Origin: an uncultured Nesterenkonia sp.
GTDB taxonomy: Bacteria > Actinomycetota > Actinomycetes > Actinomycetales > Micrococcaceae
NCBI GenBank assembly: GCA_946221825.1
Contig: CAMINA010000027.1
Span: 1 to 12,922 of the forward strand
Direction of reading: 5' to 3'
Length of the DNA stretch: 12,922 nucleotides
This document shows, one piece after another, positions 6,568 through 12,827 of the stretch (positions within the stretch are counted from its first letter, which is position 1; each line of letters opens with the position of its first letter). A model generated the notes under the pieces. It did not search any database. It worked only from the letters and a program-made list of their open reading frames with translations, and was not told where the DNA came from. The translations under genes and the position numbers were made by a program.

Positions 6568-7044
6568 TTAGGAGTTCGTGACGAGGATGCCGTCCTCATC
6601 GCTCCACAGGGTGGCCCCGGGGCGGAAGTGCACTCCGCCGAACTCGAGATCGATGTCGAAGACTCCGTGACCGGCTTTGGCCGACTTTCGGGGGTTTGAT
6701 CCCAGGGCCTTCACACCCAGATCCAGCTGAGCCAGAGCGGCGCGGTCGCGGATGGCTCCGTTGATCACGACGCCGGCCCAGCCGTTGGCGATGGCGGATT
6801 CCGCGATCATGTCGCCCATGAGCGCCGACTCCAAGGAACCTTCGCCGTCGACGACCAGCACATGGCCTTCGCCGGGGGTGTTGAGCGTCGACTTCACCAG
6901 TCCGTTGTCCCGGTGACACCGAATAGTACGGATCGGGCCGGTGAATTTCTTCTTCCCGCCGAAGTTCTGCAGCTGCAGTGAGACGGACTGCAGCTGTTCG
7001 TCCGCGTCGAAGAGGTCGCATGTGGAGAAATCTGAACCACTCAT
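6568..7044 (-). CDS. RraA-fold protein (putative 4-hydroxy-4-methyl-2-oxoglutarate aldolase)
   Basis: This is a 158-residue RraA-family protein of standard length. Family features are the STCDLFDA start, GEGHVLVVDGEGSLESALMGDM, and GWAGVVINGAIRDRAAL. D78 is followed after exactly 20 residues by R99-D100. This D-X20-R-D pattern is, as I recall, the metal-site signature of family members with HMG/CHA aldolase and oxaloacetate decarboxylase activity. It differs from the G-X20-R-D-X2-E/D pattern of the E. coli RNase E inhibitor RraA, and position 103 here is Ala, not acidic. An aldolase or decarboxylase role is therefore favoured over RNase E regulation. The start is ATG 7044 with AAAGGTGG 7 nt upstream; a longer frame to 7149 has no ribosome-binding site. 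The gene stands alone on its strand. Confidence 0.93.
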   Translation of the reverse strand: MSGSDFSTCDLFDADEQLQSVSLQLQNFGGKKKFTGPIRTIRCHRDNGLVKSTLNTPGEGHVLVVDGEGSLESALMGDMIAESAIANGWAGVVINGAIRDRAALAQLDLGVKALGSNPRKSAKAGHGVFDIDLEFGGVHFRPGATLWSDEDGILVTNS

Positions 7045-7089
7045 CGGAATTCCACCTTTGTGATCGGCACCATGGATGAATCTTCGTCG

Positions 7090-7098
7090 ATTACAGCA
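7090..7098 (-). promoter_or_regulatory. Extended -10 promoter for the RraA-like gene
   Basis: The minus strand reads TGCTGTAAT, an extended -10 (TGn) followed by a 5/6 match to TATAAT. It lies about 46 nt before ATG 7044. No good -35 is seen, as is common when an extended -10 is present. Confidence 0.4.
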
Positions 7099-7258
7099 TG
7101 ATCTGATCTCGTTCGACGGTCTGTGACGGGAAATGAGGCTATTTTTCAACCTCCCCTGTGAAGTCTGTCCACAGCCTGGGCAGGGGTATTCGCTTTATGC
7201 GTAGACTCCCTGACAGTACGCGACCAGAGTGAGGGGCTGTCACAGCAGCGGTGCCTCG

Positions 7259-8005
7259 ATGAGTGAACGGATGACGACGCAGATGGGTATGGATCTCAGG
7301 CTCCGCAGTGTGGTGGGTGTGATGGCAGCCGGCGTGTTGTTGGGTGGGTTGACCAGTTGCGGTGAGGACGCTGAAGCCGATGCGGCTGAAGCGACCGGCG
7401 CAGTTGAAGGCAACGGCGCGGCTGAAGGTGCGGATGCGCCCTCCGGAGAGAGCAACGACGCCGACGACGGTGACGCTGAGCAGGCCGAGGATGGTGACGA
7501 GCCCGAGCCGGTCCCTGCGTCTTCGGACGGTCCGGCGGAGAACTGGCCGGAGCCGGAGGTCCCTGAGGAAGCTTCGGAGCAGACTGAGGAGGGTGTGGAG
7601 GCTGCGCTGCAGCACTGGTTCGAAACCCTGCAGTATGCGCGCAACGCCGGTGATGTGGAGCCATTATTGGATGTGTCTTATGAAGGTTGCGACTTCTGTT
7701 TGGCGGAGGCCGAGCTTGTCGAGGACACCCATGAGAATGGTTGGTTCGTCCAGGAACTGGACGAAATTGATCGTATTACCGTGTCGGTAGCCGATAACGG
7801 TACCGCCAGTGCCTTCTTCCTCCTTGATACCGGAACCTTCGAAATTTACTGGAACGGAGTCCTCCACGACGAGGGTGGCGGGGAAGAGTCAACCGGGTGG
7901 AGTACAGCCCTGATCTTCGAAGAAGAGGGTTGGGCTGTGGCTGATCTCCTGTACGTCGGAGGCGACGTGGACACCGACGCTGAAGAGCTTGGAACTGAAC
8001 AATGA
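7259..8005 (+). CDS. DUF6318-like lipoprotein
   Basis: This is a secreted lipoprotein of unknown function. The N-terminus is basic (DLRLRS), followed by a hydrophobic stretch and the lipobox LTSC (lipid-bearing cysteine C34 if the start is ATG 7259). A disordered Ala/Glu/Asp-rich linker of about 75 residues follows. The globular part runs from about residue 110: EEGVEAALQHWFETLQYARNAGD, then LLDVSYEGCDFC with a C-x-x-C pair (C144, C147), then GWFVQELDEI and a beta-rich end. This layout matches the DUF6318 lipoproteins I recall from Micrococcales. The fold resembles an SnoaL/NTF2-like accessory domain, which is inference. Starts at 7229 (GTG), 7271 and 7289 are also possible; the last gives a signal peptide of more usual length, and no start has a strong ribosome-binding site. 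The stop overlaps the next start (ATGA). Confidence 0.85.
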   Translation: MSERMTTQMGMDLRLRSVVGVMAAGVLLGGLTSCGEDAEADAAEATGAVEGNGAAEGADAPSGESNDADDGDAEQAEDGDEPEPVPASSDGPAENWPEPEVPEEASEQTEEGVEAALQHWFETLQYARNAGDVEPLLDVSYEGCDFCLAEAELVEDTHENGWFVQELDEIDRITVSVADNGTASAFFLLDTGTFEIYWNGVLHDEGGGEESTGWSTALIFEEEGWAVADLLYVGGDVDTDAEELGTEQ

Positions 8006-9099
8006 GGTTGCAAACTCTGTTGGCAAAGGGAGTAGGTCTGTCGGTTTTAGGGCTCGTTGCGGTAGCCCCGGCGCATGCGGAGACCGAACCGCCTCCTGCA
8101 AGTGAAGCTGATATCACCGAGCGTTCGGCGATCGTTGAGATCGAGCGAGAGGTCCACTACGGGGAGAACCCGCCCCAACCTCCCTCGGGCGCCCCTGACC
8201 AGGGGAGCGGCTCCGGCTCCAGCAGCGGCGAGGAGCAGGTAAACGAGGACGATAGCGGCGGAAGCAACAATCCCGAGTTTCGCCCCGAGGACCTCTATGC
8301 ACCACCACCTGGTCTGCGGATGTGCACCGACGATGGGGCGGTGGTGGGTTCTGAGTGCTTAGAAGTCATGCAGGAGATCTGCGAGGGAGAGGACTCAGCC
8401 ATCACTGCTCGCAGCTGTCCCGGGGACGCCCCTCCTCCCGCGCCGGAACAGCCCGCCGCAGAGCCGCAGCCGGGCGAGCCTGTCGAAGAGGATGAGCCTG
8501 AGCCGCTGCCCGTGGTCACCGAAGCTGACTTTGCCGAGCTTCCCATCGAGGCTTCCTCAGTCGGCTTTGAGCCGGAGCTTCAGGGATTCGGGTTCCTGGA
8601 CAGCCACACCAATGTCTTCGCTGAGTCTGAGACCCAGGTCCTCACGGAGGAGATGCTCGGCTACCAGGTCGACATCCGGGCGATCCCGATCGAGTATCAC
8701 TTCGACTACGGAGACGGCAGCACCACCAGCTCCTTCGAATCAGGATCCGCTCTGCCGGACTACGACTCGGCCGGCTATGCAGTCGATAAGACCGACACCC
8801 CGACAGCCACCAGCCACGTCTACACCGCCACGGGCACCTACGGAGTCAGCATCGCCACCGACTACATCGGCGAATATCGTGTAGACGGCGGCGAATGGAT
8901 CGGCATCCCGGGTGAGGCCACGATCAGCTCAAGCCCGGGCAGCGCCGACATCTGGAGGATGTCCTCCCGCAGCGTCGGTGGCGAATGCGAATCCCAGGAC
9001 GCATGGGGCTGCAACGGCCCCGTCGAACTTGAGCCCGGCGACGAGCCGCCGGCCATCTTCGAGGACCAATACGACGAGACCGGCAACTGGACCGGCTGA
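8002..9099 (+). CDS. Secreted PKD-like domain protein, partner of the DUF6318 lipoprotein
   Basis: This is an exported protein of 365 residues with no assigned function. A Sec signal peptide (about 1-26) ends APAHA. A low-complexity Pro/Ser/Gly/Glu linker follows, then a small Cys-containing segment (C108, C119, C127, C139; spacing 10-7-11) and a second Pro/Glu linker. The final domain (about 200-310) carries FDYGDG (234-239) and, about 30 residues later, SHVYTATGTYGVSI. That is the classic pattern of a PKD/Ig-like beta sandwich. Two more cysteines (C329, C337) lie near the end. There is no membrane anchor or sortase motif, so it may be released or held by the lipoprotein. The ATGA overlap with the upstream gene implies translational coupling and joint function on the cell surface. 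The PKD assignment is by motif, and the role is unknown. Confidence 0.85.
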   Translation: MRLQTLLAKGVGLSVLGLVAVAPAHAETEPPPASEADITERSAIVEIEREVHYGENPPQPPSGAPDQGSGSGSSSGEEQVNEDDSGGSNNPEFRPEDLYAPPPGLRMCTDDGAVVGSECLEVMQEICEGEDSAITARSCPGDAPPPAPEQPAAEPQPGEPVEEDEPEPLPVVTEADFAELPIEASSVGFEPELQGFGFLDSHTNVFAESETQVLTEEMLGYQVDIRAIPIEYHFDYGDGSTTSSFESGSALPDYDSAGYAVDKTDTPTATSHVYTATGTYGVSIATDYIGEYRVDGGEWIGIPGEATISSSPGSADIWRMSSRSVGGECESQDAWGCNGPVELEPGDEPPAIFEDQYDETGNWTG

Positions 9100-9115
9100 A
9101 GCACGGGAATCAGTG

Positions 9116-9184
9116 TTGTGTGGGCACTTTCAGATGCTCCGAGCGTGCGGAACGGCGTCAGAACGCCTGGAAGTGCCCACGCAA
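9116..9184. repeat. 18-bp inverted repeat with structured loop in a convergent gap
   Basis: The left arm TTGTGTGGGCACTTTCAG (9116-9133) and right arm CTGGAAGTGCCCACGCAA (9167-9184) pair along all 18 positions. In RNA read from the plus strand the two imperfect positions are G-U pairs. The 33-nt loop holds an inner GGCGT-CAGA-ACGCC hairpin. It lies 17 nt after a plus-strand stop, facing a minus-strand gene end. It has no T-run, and may be a bidirectional terminator or a dispersed palindromic element. Confidence 0.7.
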
Positions 9185-9223
9185 GCTGTCAGCACCGTGA
9201 CGCACCTGCGGCGCCGTGGTGAA

Positions 9224-9254
9224 GCTGCGTCTCCAGCGCACGCTGGAGCGAAGC
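9224..9254 (-). terminator. Hairpin after the sigma/anti-sigma gene
   Basis: CTCCAGC (9231-9237) pairs with GCTGGAG (9242-9248) around GCAC. The stem continues outward, after a bulge and a mismatch, through 9224-9229 with 9249-9254. It begins 12 nt beyond the minus-strand stop at 9267. No T-run follows, which is common for actinobacterial terminators. Confidence 0.5.
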
Positions 9255-9266
9255 GGAGAAAGCCCC

Positions 9267-11045
9267 TCAGGCACCGTCCTCTGCGGTCTCCGGACCATCG
9301 GCGCCCTCCGGGTCGCCAGCATCCTCCGCACCATCGGCGTCACCTTCGGCACCGTCGTCCACAGTGCCCTCTGGATCCTCCGACACGTCCTCATGCAGCG
9401 GGAGCTCCGCCATGACGTCACCCAACGGACGCTCCTCGCCACGGATCTCCTCCGCAGTGATCTGCACGTGGGAGTAGCTGGAGATGTTGCGCAGAGAGAT
9501 GATCTCTTCCTCGAGCTCGGAAGAGGTGAAGTTGCCCAGCGAGCTGGGGGCCCGCTGATCGGCCGAGAGCAGCCAGACCTGGTAGGTGTGGCCGTCCAAC
9601 GTGGCGACGTCCTCGAAGTCCAGGTAGGCGACGTCCTCCTCCTCGGAGATCACAGCGTGGCCGGTTCCGCCGCCGGCGAGCTCGATGTCCTCCACCGTGC
9701 GGGCGTCGTCGGCCCCGTCGGCGATGGCCTGGACGTCCTGACCGGCAGTGAAGCGCCAGATCAGCAGGACGGCCAGGAGGACCACGACCACCAGGCCGGT
9801 GACGATCATCCACCGCTTCATGATGGGGTCGCGCTTGGTGGTCTCCTCGGTGTGGGCGGAGAACTCCTCGACCATGCTCATGCCGACCTCGCGCTCGCGG
9901 TCGTGCAGGTCATAGAGGATCTCATCCAGCAGCTGCCCGGGCGGGACCACCGGGTGGGCGGAGAAGATCTCGGCGAGGGTGCGCCGTGCCGCGAGCACGC
10001 GAGTATCCCACTGCTGGGAGGTCTCCTCGTCGGCGTTCAACGCGGTCTCGTCCAGCAGGGCGCGCTCGCGATCATCGATGGCATCGAGGGCGTAGAGCTC
10101 AGCGAGTTCGACCAGCAGGCCCTTCTCCAGGTCCGCTGAGACGTGGTTGGTGAAGTTGCGGTTGACCGCGCCCCCGCGCTGCACGTCTCTCTTGGTGACG
10201 GCGGCCCGCAGGATCGGGTCGGCGTCGGGCTCCCGAGAGTCGCGTTGGGCGTGGAGGCGGGTCATGCTGTCGCGCAGCCGCGACTTCACCGTGGGCAGCG
10301 CCGAATCCACGGCGTCGGCGATCTGCTGGTGGGTCCCACCGGCCAGGTAGCTCAGAGCCAGCGCCTGGGACTGCGAGTCCGAGAGCGTGGTCAGGTCATC
10401 CAGGATCTCCTCGGGGAGCCCGGCCACGCCCCCGCCCTGAGACTCAGGCACAGCGGACAGGCGGATAGGTTCGGCCAGACCCTCCCGGAAGCGCTCCACC
10501 ATGATGCGGTGGGCCAGAGGCACCAGCCATTCCAGGACCAGCTCGTATTCGCTCGGGCGGTAGGCATCCTGCACGTGCTCCGGAGCGCTCAGATGCTCCT
10601 GCGTCAGCGACTGGGAGGCCGCAGTCTGCAGGCGCAGGTCCCGGGCACGCTCGTCGGCCTGCTCCCACAGGTGCTCGTAGACGGCGACTGTGGAGTAGTA
10701 GGCGCCGTCGGGGTGCTCGTGCATCAGCAGCGCCAGTCCGTAGACCACATCGGAGGTGGCCTCGTAGAACGCTGCGAACGAAGATTCGTCGCCGCGAGCG
10801 GTGCCGGTGAGCAGTTCGCTCAGCGTCAGCGGCTCGGCCGGCTCGTGAGCAGCCGCAGGCTCGACGTCGGCCTCGGTCTCGTCGGAGTCTTCCTCACCAT
10901 AGTGTCCGGCCGCAGCACCGTCGGCATCGGCGCTCGCCTGAGGCTGGTCCTGCTCGTCGTGGCCGGCCTGGTGCTGCTCCTCGGAATCGGTCTCCGGGAA
11001 CTCGTCCGGCTGGTCATCGCGGCGGCTCGGGGAAGGGGTCTCCAT
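9267..11045 (-). CDS. ECF sigma factor fused to membrane anti-sigma factor (SigK/RskA-like)
   Basis: This is one uninterrupted 592-residue frame with both halves of a regulatory pair. Residues 1-75 are an acidic disordered leader. Residues about 78-190 resemble sigma region 2 (SSFAAFYEATSDVVYGLALL, ending LVPLAHRIMVERFRE), but the usual acidic QEVF-type helix is altered to AYYSTVAVYEHLWEQA. Residues about 213-267 are a good region 4 helix-turn-helix (LSDSQSQALALSYLAGGTHQQIADAV, then PTVKSRLRDSMTRL). After a linker (268-302) comes an anti-sigma segment (ADLEKG, ELYALDAIDDRERALLDE), a transmembrane helix (about 412-430) and an extracytoplasmic RskA-like domain (about 445-550) containing HTYQVWLL. 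An acidic tail ends the protein. In known systems, such as mycobacterial SigK and RskA, these are separate proteins and the sigma factor is freed by intramembrane proteolysis. Here release would require cleavage of the sigma factor's own chain. ATG 11045 has no ribosome-binding site but follows TAGACT by 8 nt. Confidence 0.88.
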   Translation of the reverse strand: METPSPSRRDDQPDEFPETDSEEQHQAGHDEQDQPQASADADGAAAGHYGEEDSDETEADVEPAAAHEPAEPLTLSELLTGTARGDESSFAAFYEATSDVVYGLALLMHEHPDGAYYSTVAVYEHLWEQADERARDLRLQTAASQSLTQEHLSAPEHVQDAYRPSEYELVLEWLVPLAHRIMVERFREGLAEPIRLSAVPESQGGGVAGLPEEILDDLTTLSDSQSQALALSYLAGGTHQQIADAVDSALPTVKSRLRDSMTRLHAQRDSREPDADPILRAAVTKRDVQRGGAVNRNFTNHVSADLEKGLLVELAELYALDAIDDRERALLDETALNADEETSQQWDTRVLAARRTLAEIFSAHPVVPPGQLLDEILYDLHDREREVGMSMVEEFSAHTEETTKRDPIMKRWMIVTGLVVVVLLAVLLIWRFTAGQDVQAIADGADDARTVEDIELAGGGTGHAVISEEEDVAYLDFEDVATLDGHTYQVWLLSADQRAPSSLGNFTSSELEEEIISLRNISSYSHVQITAEEIRGEERPLGDVMAELPLHEDVSEDPEGTVDDGAEGDADGAEDAGDPEGADGPETAEDGA

Positions 11046-11049
11046 GCTG

Positions 11050-11095
11050 TGCGAGTCTAGCGATCCGAGCTGGACACCCTCTTGATCAACACCCT
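11050..11095 (-). promoter_or_regulatory. Upstream region of the sigma/anti-sigma gene
   Basis: On the minus strand TAGACT (11054-11059) ends 8 nt before the ATG, fitting a leaderless -10. Upstream, AGGGTGT occurs twice as a direct repeat (plus-strand ACACCCT at 11074-11080 and 11089-11095, 15 nt apart). The copies flank the palindrome TTGATCAA (11082-11089). The downstream copy falls near the -35 position. Operator or autoregulatory sigma-site roles are inference. Confidence 0.4.
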
Positions 11096-11112
11096 TGTGG
11101 CGAGCAGGAAGC

Positions 11113-11631
11113 TCAGACTGCGCCGGCGAAGCCGTTCTGCCGCCACGCCTCGTAGACCGCGATGGAGACGGAGTTCGCCAGGTTCAGCGAGCGTCGGGAC
11201 GCCAGCATGGGGATCCGCACCTTCTGCGTGATGCGCGGGTCGGCCTTCACATGCTCATCCAGCCCCACAGACTCCCGGCCGAAGAGCATCACATCGCCGG
11301 GCTCATAGCTGATCTGGGTGTGTCCGGTGGTTCCCTCTCCGGTGAAGGCGAAGACGCGCGGATGCTGCTCCGCGGGAGTCCCAGCCCCGAGCCCGAGCGC
11401 CTCATAGGCCGCCTCCAGACTGGGATGGACGGTCAGCACCGCCAGGTCGTGATAGTCCAGTCCGGCCCGCCGCAGCTTGGCATCGGCGAAGTCGAATCCC
11501 AGCGGCTCAGCCAGGTGGAGTTCGACGCCGGTCACCGCGGCCAAGCGGATCAGGTTGCCAGTGTTGCCGGGGATCTCCGGCTGGTCGACGAGTACGCGCA
11601 GGGGTGCGGGGGAGGATTCGTCTGCAGACAC
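11113..11631 (-). CDS. trmL: tRNA (cytidine/uridine-34-2'-O)-methyltransferase TrmL
   Basis: This is a SPOUT-class methyltransferase that uses S-adenosylmethionine to methylate the ribose of the wobble nucleotide in certain tRNA-Leu species. It has 172 residues, close to the usual 155-170. The three knotted-fold motifs are clear: motif 1 QPEIPGNTGNLIRLAA (17-32), motif 2 VMLFGRESVGL (114-124), and motif 3 IPMLASRRSLNLANSVSIAVYE (140-161). The enzyme is normally a cytoplasmic dimer. The start is GTG 11631. No Shine-Dalgarno sequence precedes it, but TACACT ends 7 nt upstream, which suggests a leaderless transcript. It lies between the J-domain gene and the sigma/anti-sigma gene, all on one strand with gaps of 67-77 nt, so separate transcripts are likely. 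Confidence 0.95.
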   Translation of the reverse strand: MSADESSPAPLRVLVDQPEIPGNTGNLIRLAAVTGVELHLAEPLGFDFADAKLRRAGLDYHDLAVLTVHPSLEAAYEALGLGAGTPAEQHPRVFAFTGEGTTGHTQISYEPGDVMLFGRESVGLDEHVKADPRITQKVRIPMLASRRSLNLANSVSIAVYEAWRQNGFAGAV

Positions 11632-11638
11632 GCAGAAC

Positions 11639-11644
11639 AGTGTA
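11639..11644 (-). promoter_or_regulatory. -10 element before trmL
   Basis: The minus strand reads TACACT, a TAnnnT-type -10, ending 7 nt before the GTG start. No clear -35 is visible. It implies transcription starting at or next to the start codon. Confidence 0.4.
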
Positions 11645-11659
11645 GAGGGTGGACAGTCT

Positions 11660-11688
11660 GGCCTGCGGAGCGCGCCGCGGGAGAGGCC
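11660..11688 (-). terminator. Possible terminator of the J-domain gene
   Basis: GGCCT (11660-11664) pairs with AGGCC (11684-11688), enclosing GCGG paired with CCGC (11665-11668, 11675-11678). It starts 21 nt after the stop at 11709 and has no T-run. It overlaps where the trmL -35 would lie. Confidence 0.3.
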
Positions 11689-11708
11689 CGTGGACTCGCC
11701 GCCGCGCG

Positions 11709-12764
11709 TCAGACGGCGTCGGGGGTGGCCAGCTGGTCGCGCAGCGTGGCGAGCAGGTGACGGTCCACCACATTGGCCCGCTCGGAGACGGCCAGCTCGG
11801 CCAGCACGCGGCGCACCGCCCGGCCCGCGGCCAGCGGGGCATTGCCTGCGGACCCCTCCACCACAGGGCTGAGCAGGCTGCCGTCGCTGGAGAGCAGCAT
11901 CATCTGGTGGCTGATGGTCAGCGCCGGTTCGCGCCCGTACTCTGCGGCCAGCCGCTGAGTCAGCGTCTCCCGGAGCAGGCGTGCCTGGGCGGCGAGGTTC
12001 GGCAGGGCCATCGCCCGCCCGGCGGCACGCAGGGTCCGGCCGTCCCAGGAAGCCGCTGAGGCGGGGACCTCCTGGACTCCGAGCACAACCAGCGCATCGC
12101 CGCAGACCATCACATGCTCAGCCCGCTCTGAACCGCGGGGCGCCCGACGCCGGCCCTTCCGGTCAGCTGTGACGGGATCCAGATGGACGTCGTTGAACAG
12201 ACGCGCCGCCGGCAGCTCATCCAGCACGTGCTTGGTCAGCAGCTCGATGCTGCGGCGATGCCGACGCTGCGTCCGCCCACCGCCGAAGAGTCCCCGAGAG
12301 GCGAACTCCCCGTGGACCCGCTGGCTGGTCAGCGGCAGGGACAGAGGCTCAGGGGAGGAGAGCCCAGGCTCATAGACCGGCGGCTTCAGCGCGGCCCCGG
12401 AGGGCTTGGAGGTTCCGCCCCGGCGTCCGCTGGGGGAGTGGGCCGTTCCTGAGGCGGAAGCGGTCCAGGTGCGGCCTCTGGCGTAGGTCCCGCCGTTGAG
12501 CCCGAAGTCCTCCTCTGCGGTGACACCTGCGGAATCGGCCCCGCCGCCGCGGGCCCGATCGTAGGCGGATCGCGACTCCTCGGAGCCCAGGGTCTCCCAG
12601 GCCTCCTGGACCCGGTGGAACTCTTCGGCCGAGCCGCCCTGGTCAGGATGGGTCTGGCGCATCCGGCGTCGGTAGGCAGCGCGGATGGTCTTCTGGTCGG
12701 CGTCGGAAGCTACGCCCAGCACGCTGTAGAAGTCCGAGGAGGAGCTGCCGGTCGGGTTGGTCAT
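11709..12764 (-). CDS. J-domain protein with NERD-like C-terminal region
   Basis: The N-terminus is a DnaJ domain (about 11-72: DFYSVLGVASDADQKTIRAAYR, the HPD motif at 39-41, and AWETLGSEESRSAYD). It should stimulate the ATPase of a DnaK chaperone. There is no Gly/Phe zinc-finger DnaJ core, so this is a class C type co-chaperone. A flexible Ser/Gly/Pro linker follows (about 73-165). The last 180 residues contain ELLTKHVLDELPAARLFNDVHL, then RAEHVMVCGDALVVLGVQEV, then QARLLRETLTQRL. The order of elements resembles a NERD (nuclease-related) domain, but the position of the catalytic E-x-K lysine appears changed (GVQEV). This reading is inference, and the region may be an unnamed actinobacterial domain. 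The start is ATG 12764, with no ribosome-binding site and with TATCGT ending 8 nt upstream. Confidence 0.85.
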   Translation of the reverse strand: MTNPTGSSSSDFYSVLGVASDADQKTIRAAYRRRMRQTHPDQGGSAEEFHRVQEAWETLGSEESRSAYDRARGGGADSAGVTAEEDFGLNGGTYARGRTWTASASGTAHSPSGRRGGTSKPSGAALKPPVYEPGLSSPEPLSLPLTSQRVHGEFASRGLFGGGRTQRRHRRSIELLTKHVLDELPAARLFNDVHLDPVTADRKGRRRAPRGSERAEHVMVCGDALVVLGVQEVPASAASWDGRTLRAAGRAMALPNLAAQARLLRETLTQRLAAEYGREPALTISHQMMLLSSDGSLLSPVVEGSAGNAPLAAGRAVRRVLAELAVSERANVVDRHLLATLRDQLATPDAV

Positions 12765-12772
12765 CGAAGAGT

Positions 12773-12778
12773 ACGATA
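12773..12778 (-). promoter_or_regulatory. -10 element before the J-domain gene
   Basis: The minus strand reads TATCGT (4/6 of TATAAT), ending 8 nt before ATG 12764. No -35 is recognisable. The pattern matches the other leaderless candidates in this window. Confidence 0.35.
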
Positions 12779-12827
12779 CCGCTCAGCCGTCCCGGAGGTG
12801 CCGGTGGTGAGTAAAATCGGGGTCACG

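Noticed and set aside
7044..7149. 35-residue upstream extension of the RraA-like gene
   Set aside because: The internal ATG at 7044 has a strong ribosome-binding site and gives the standard family length; the extension covers the promoter.
9216..10139. 307-residue plus-strand open frame antisense to the sigma/anti-sigma gene, and a similar one at 10143-11060
   Set aside because: Both mirror a protein with clear helix-turn-helix, transmembrane and RskA-like parts on the minus strand; neither shows known motifs.
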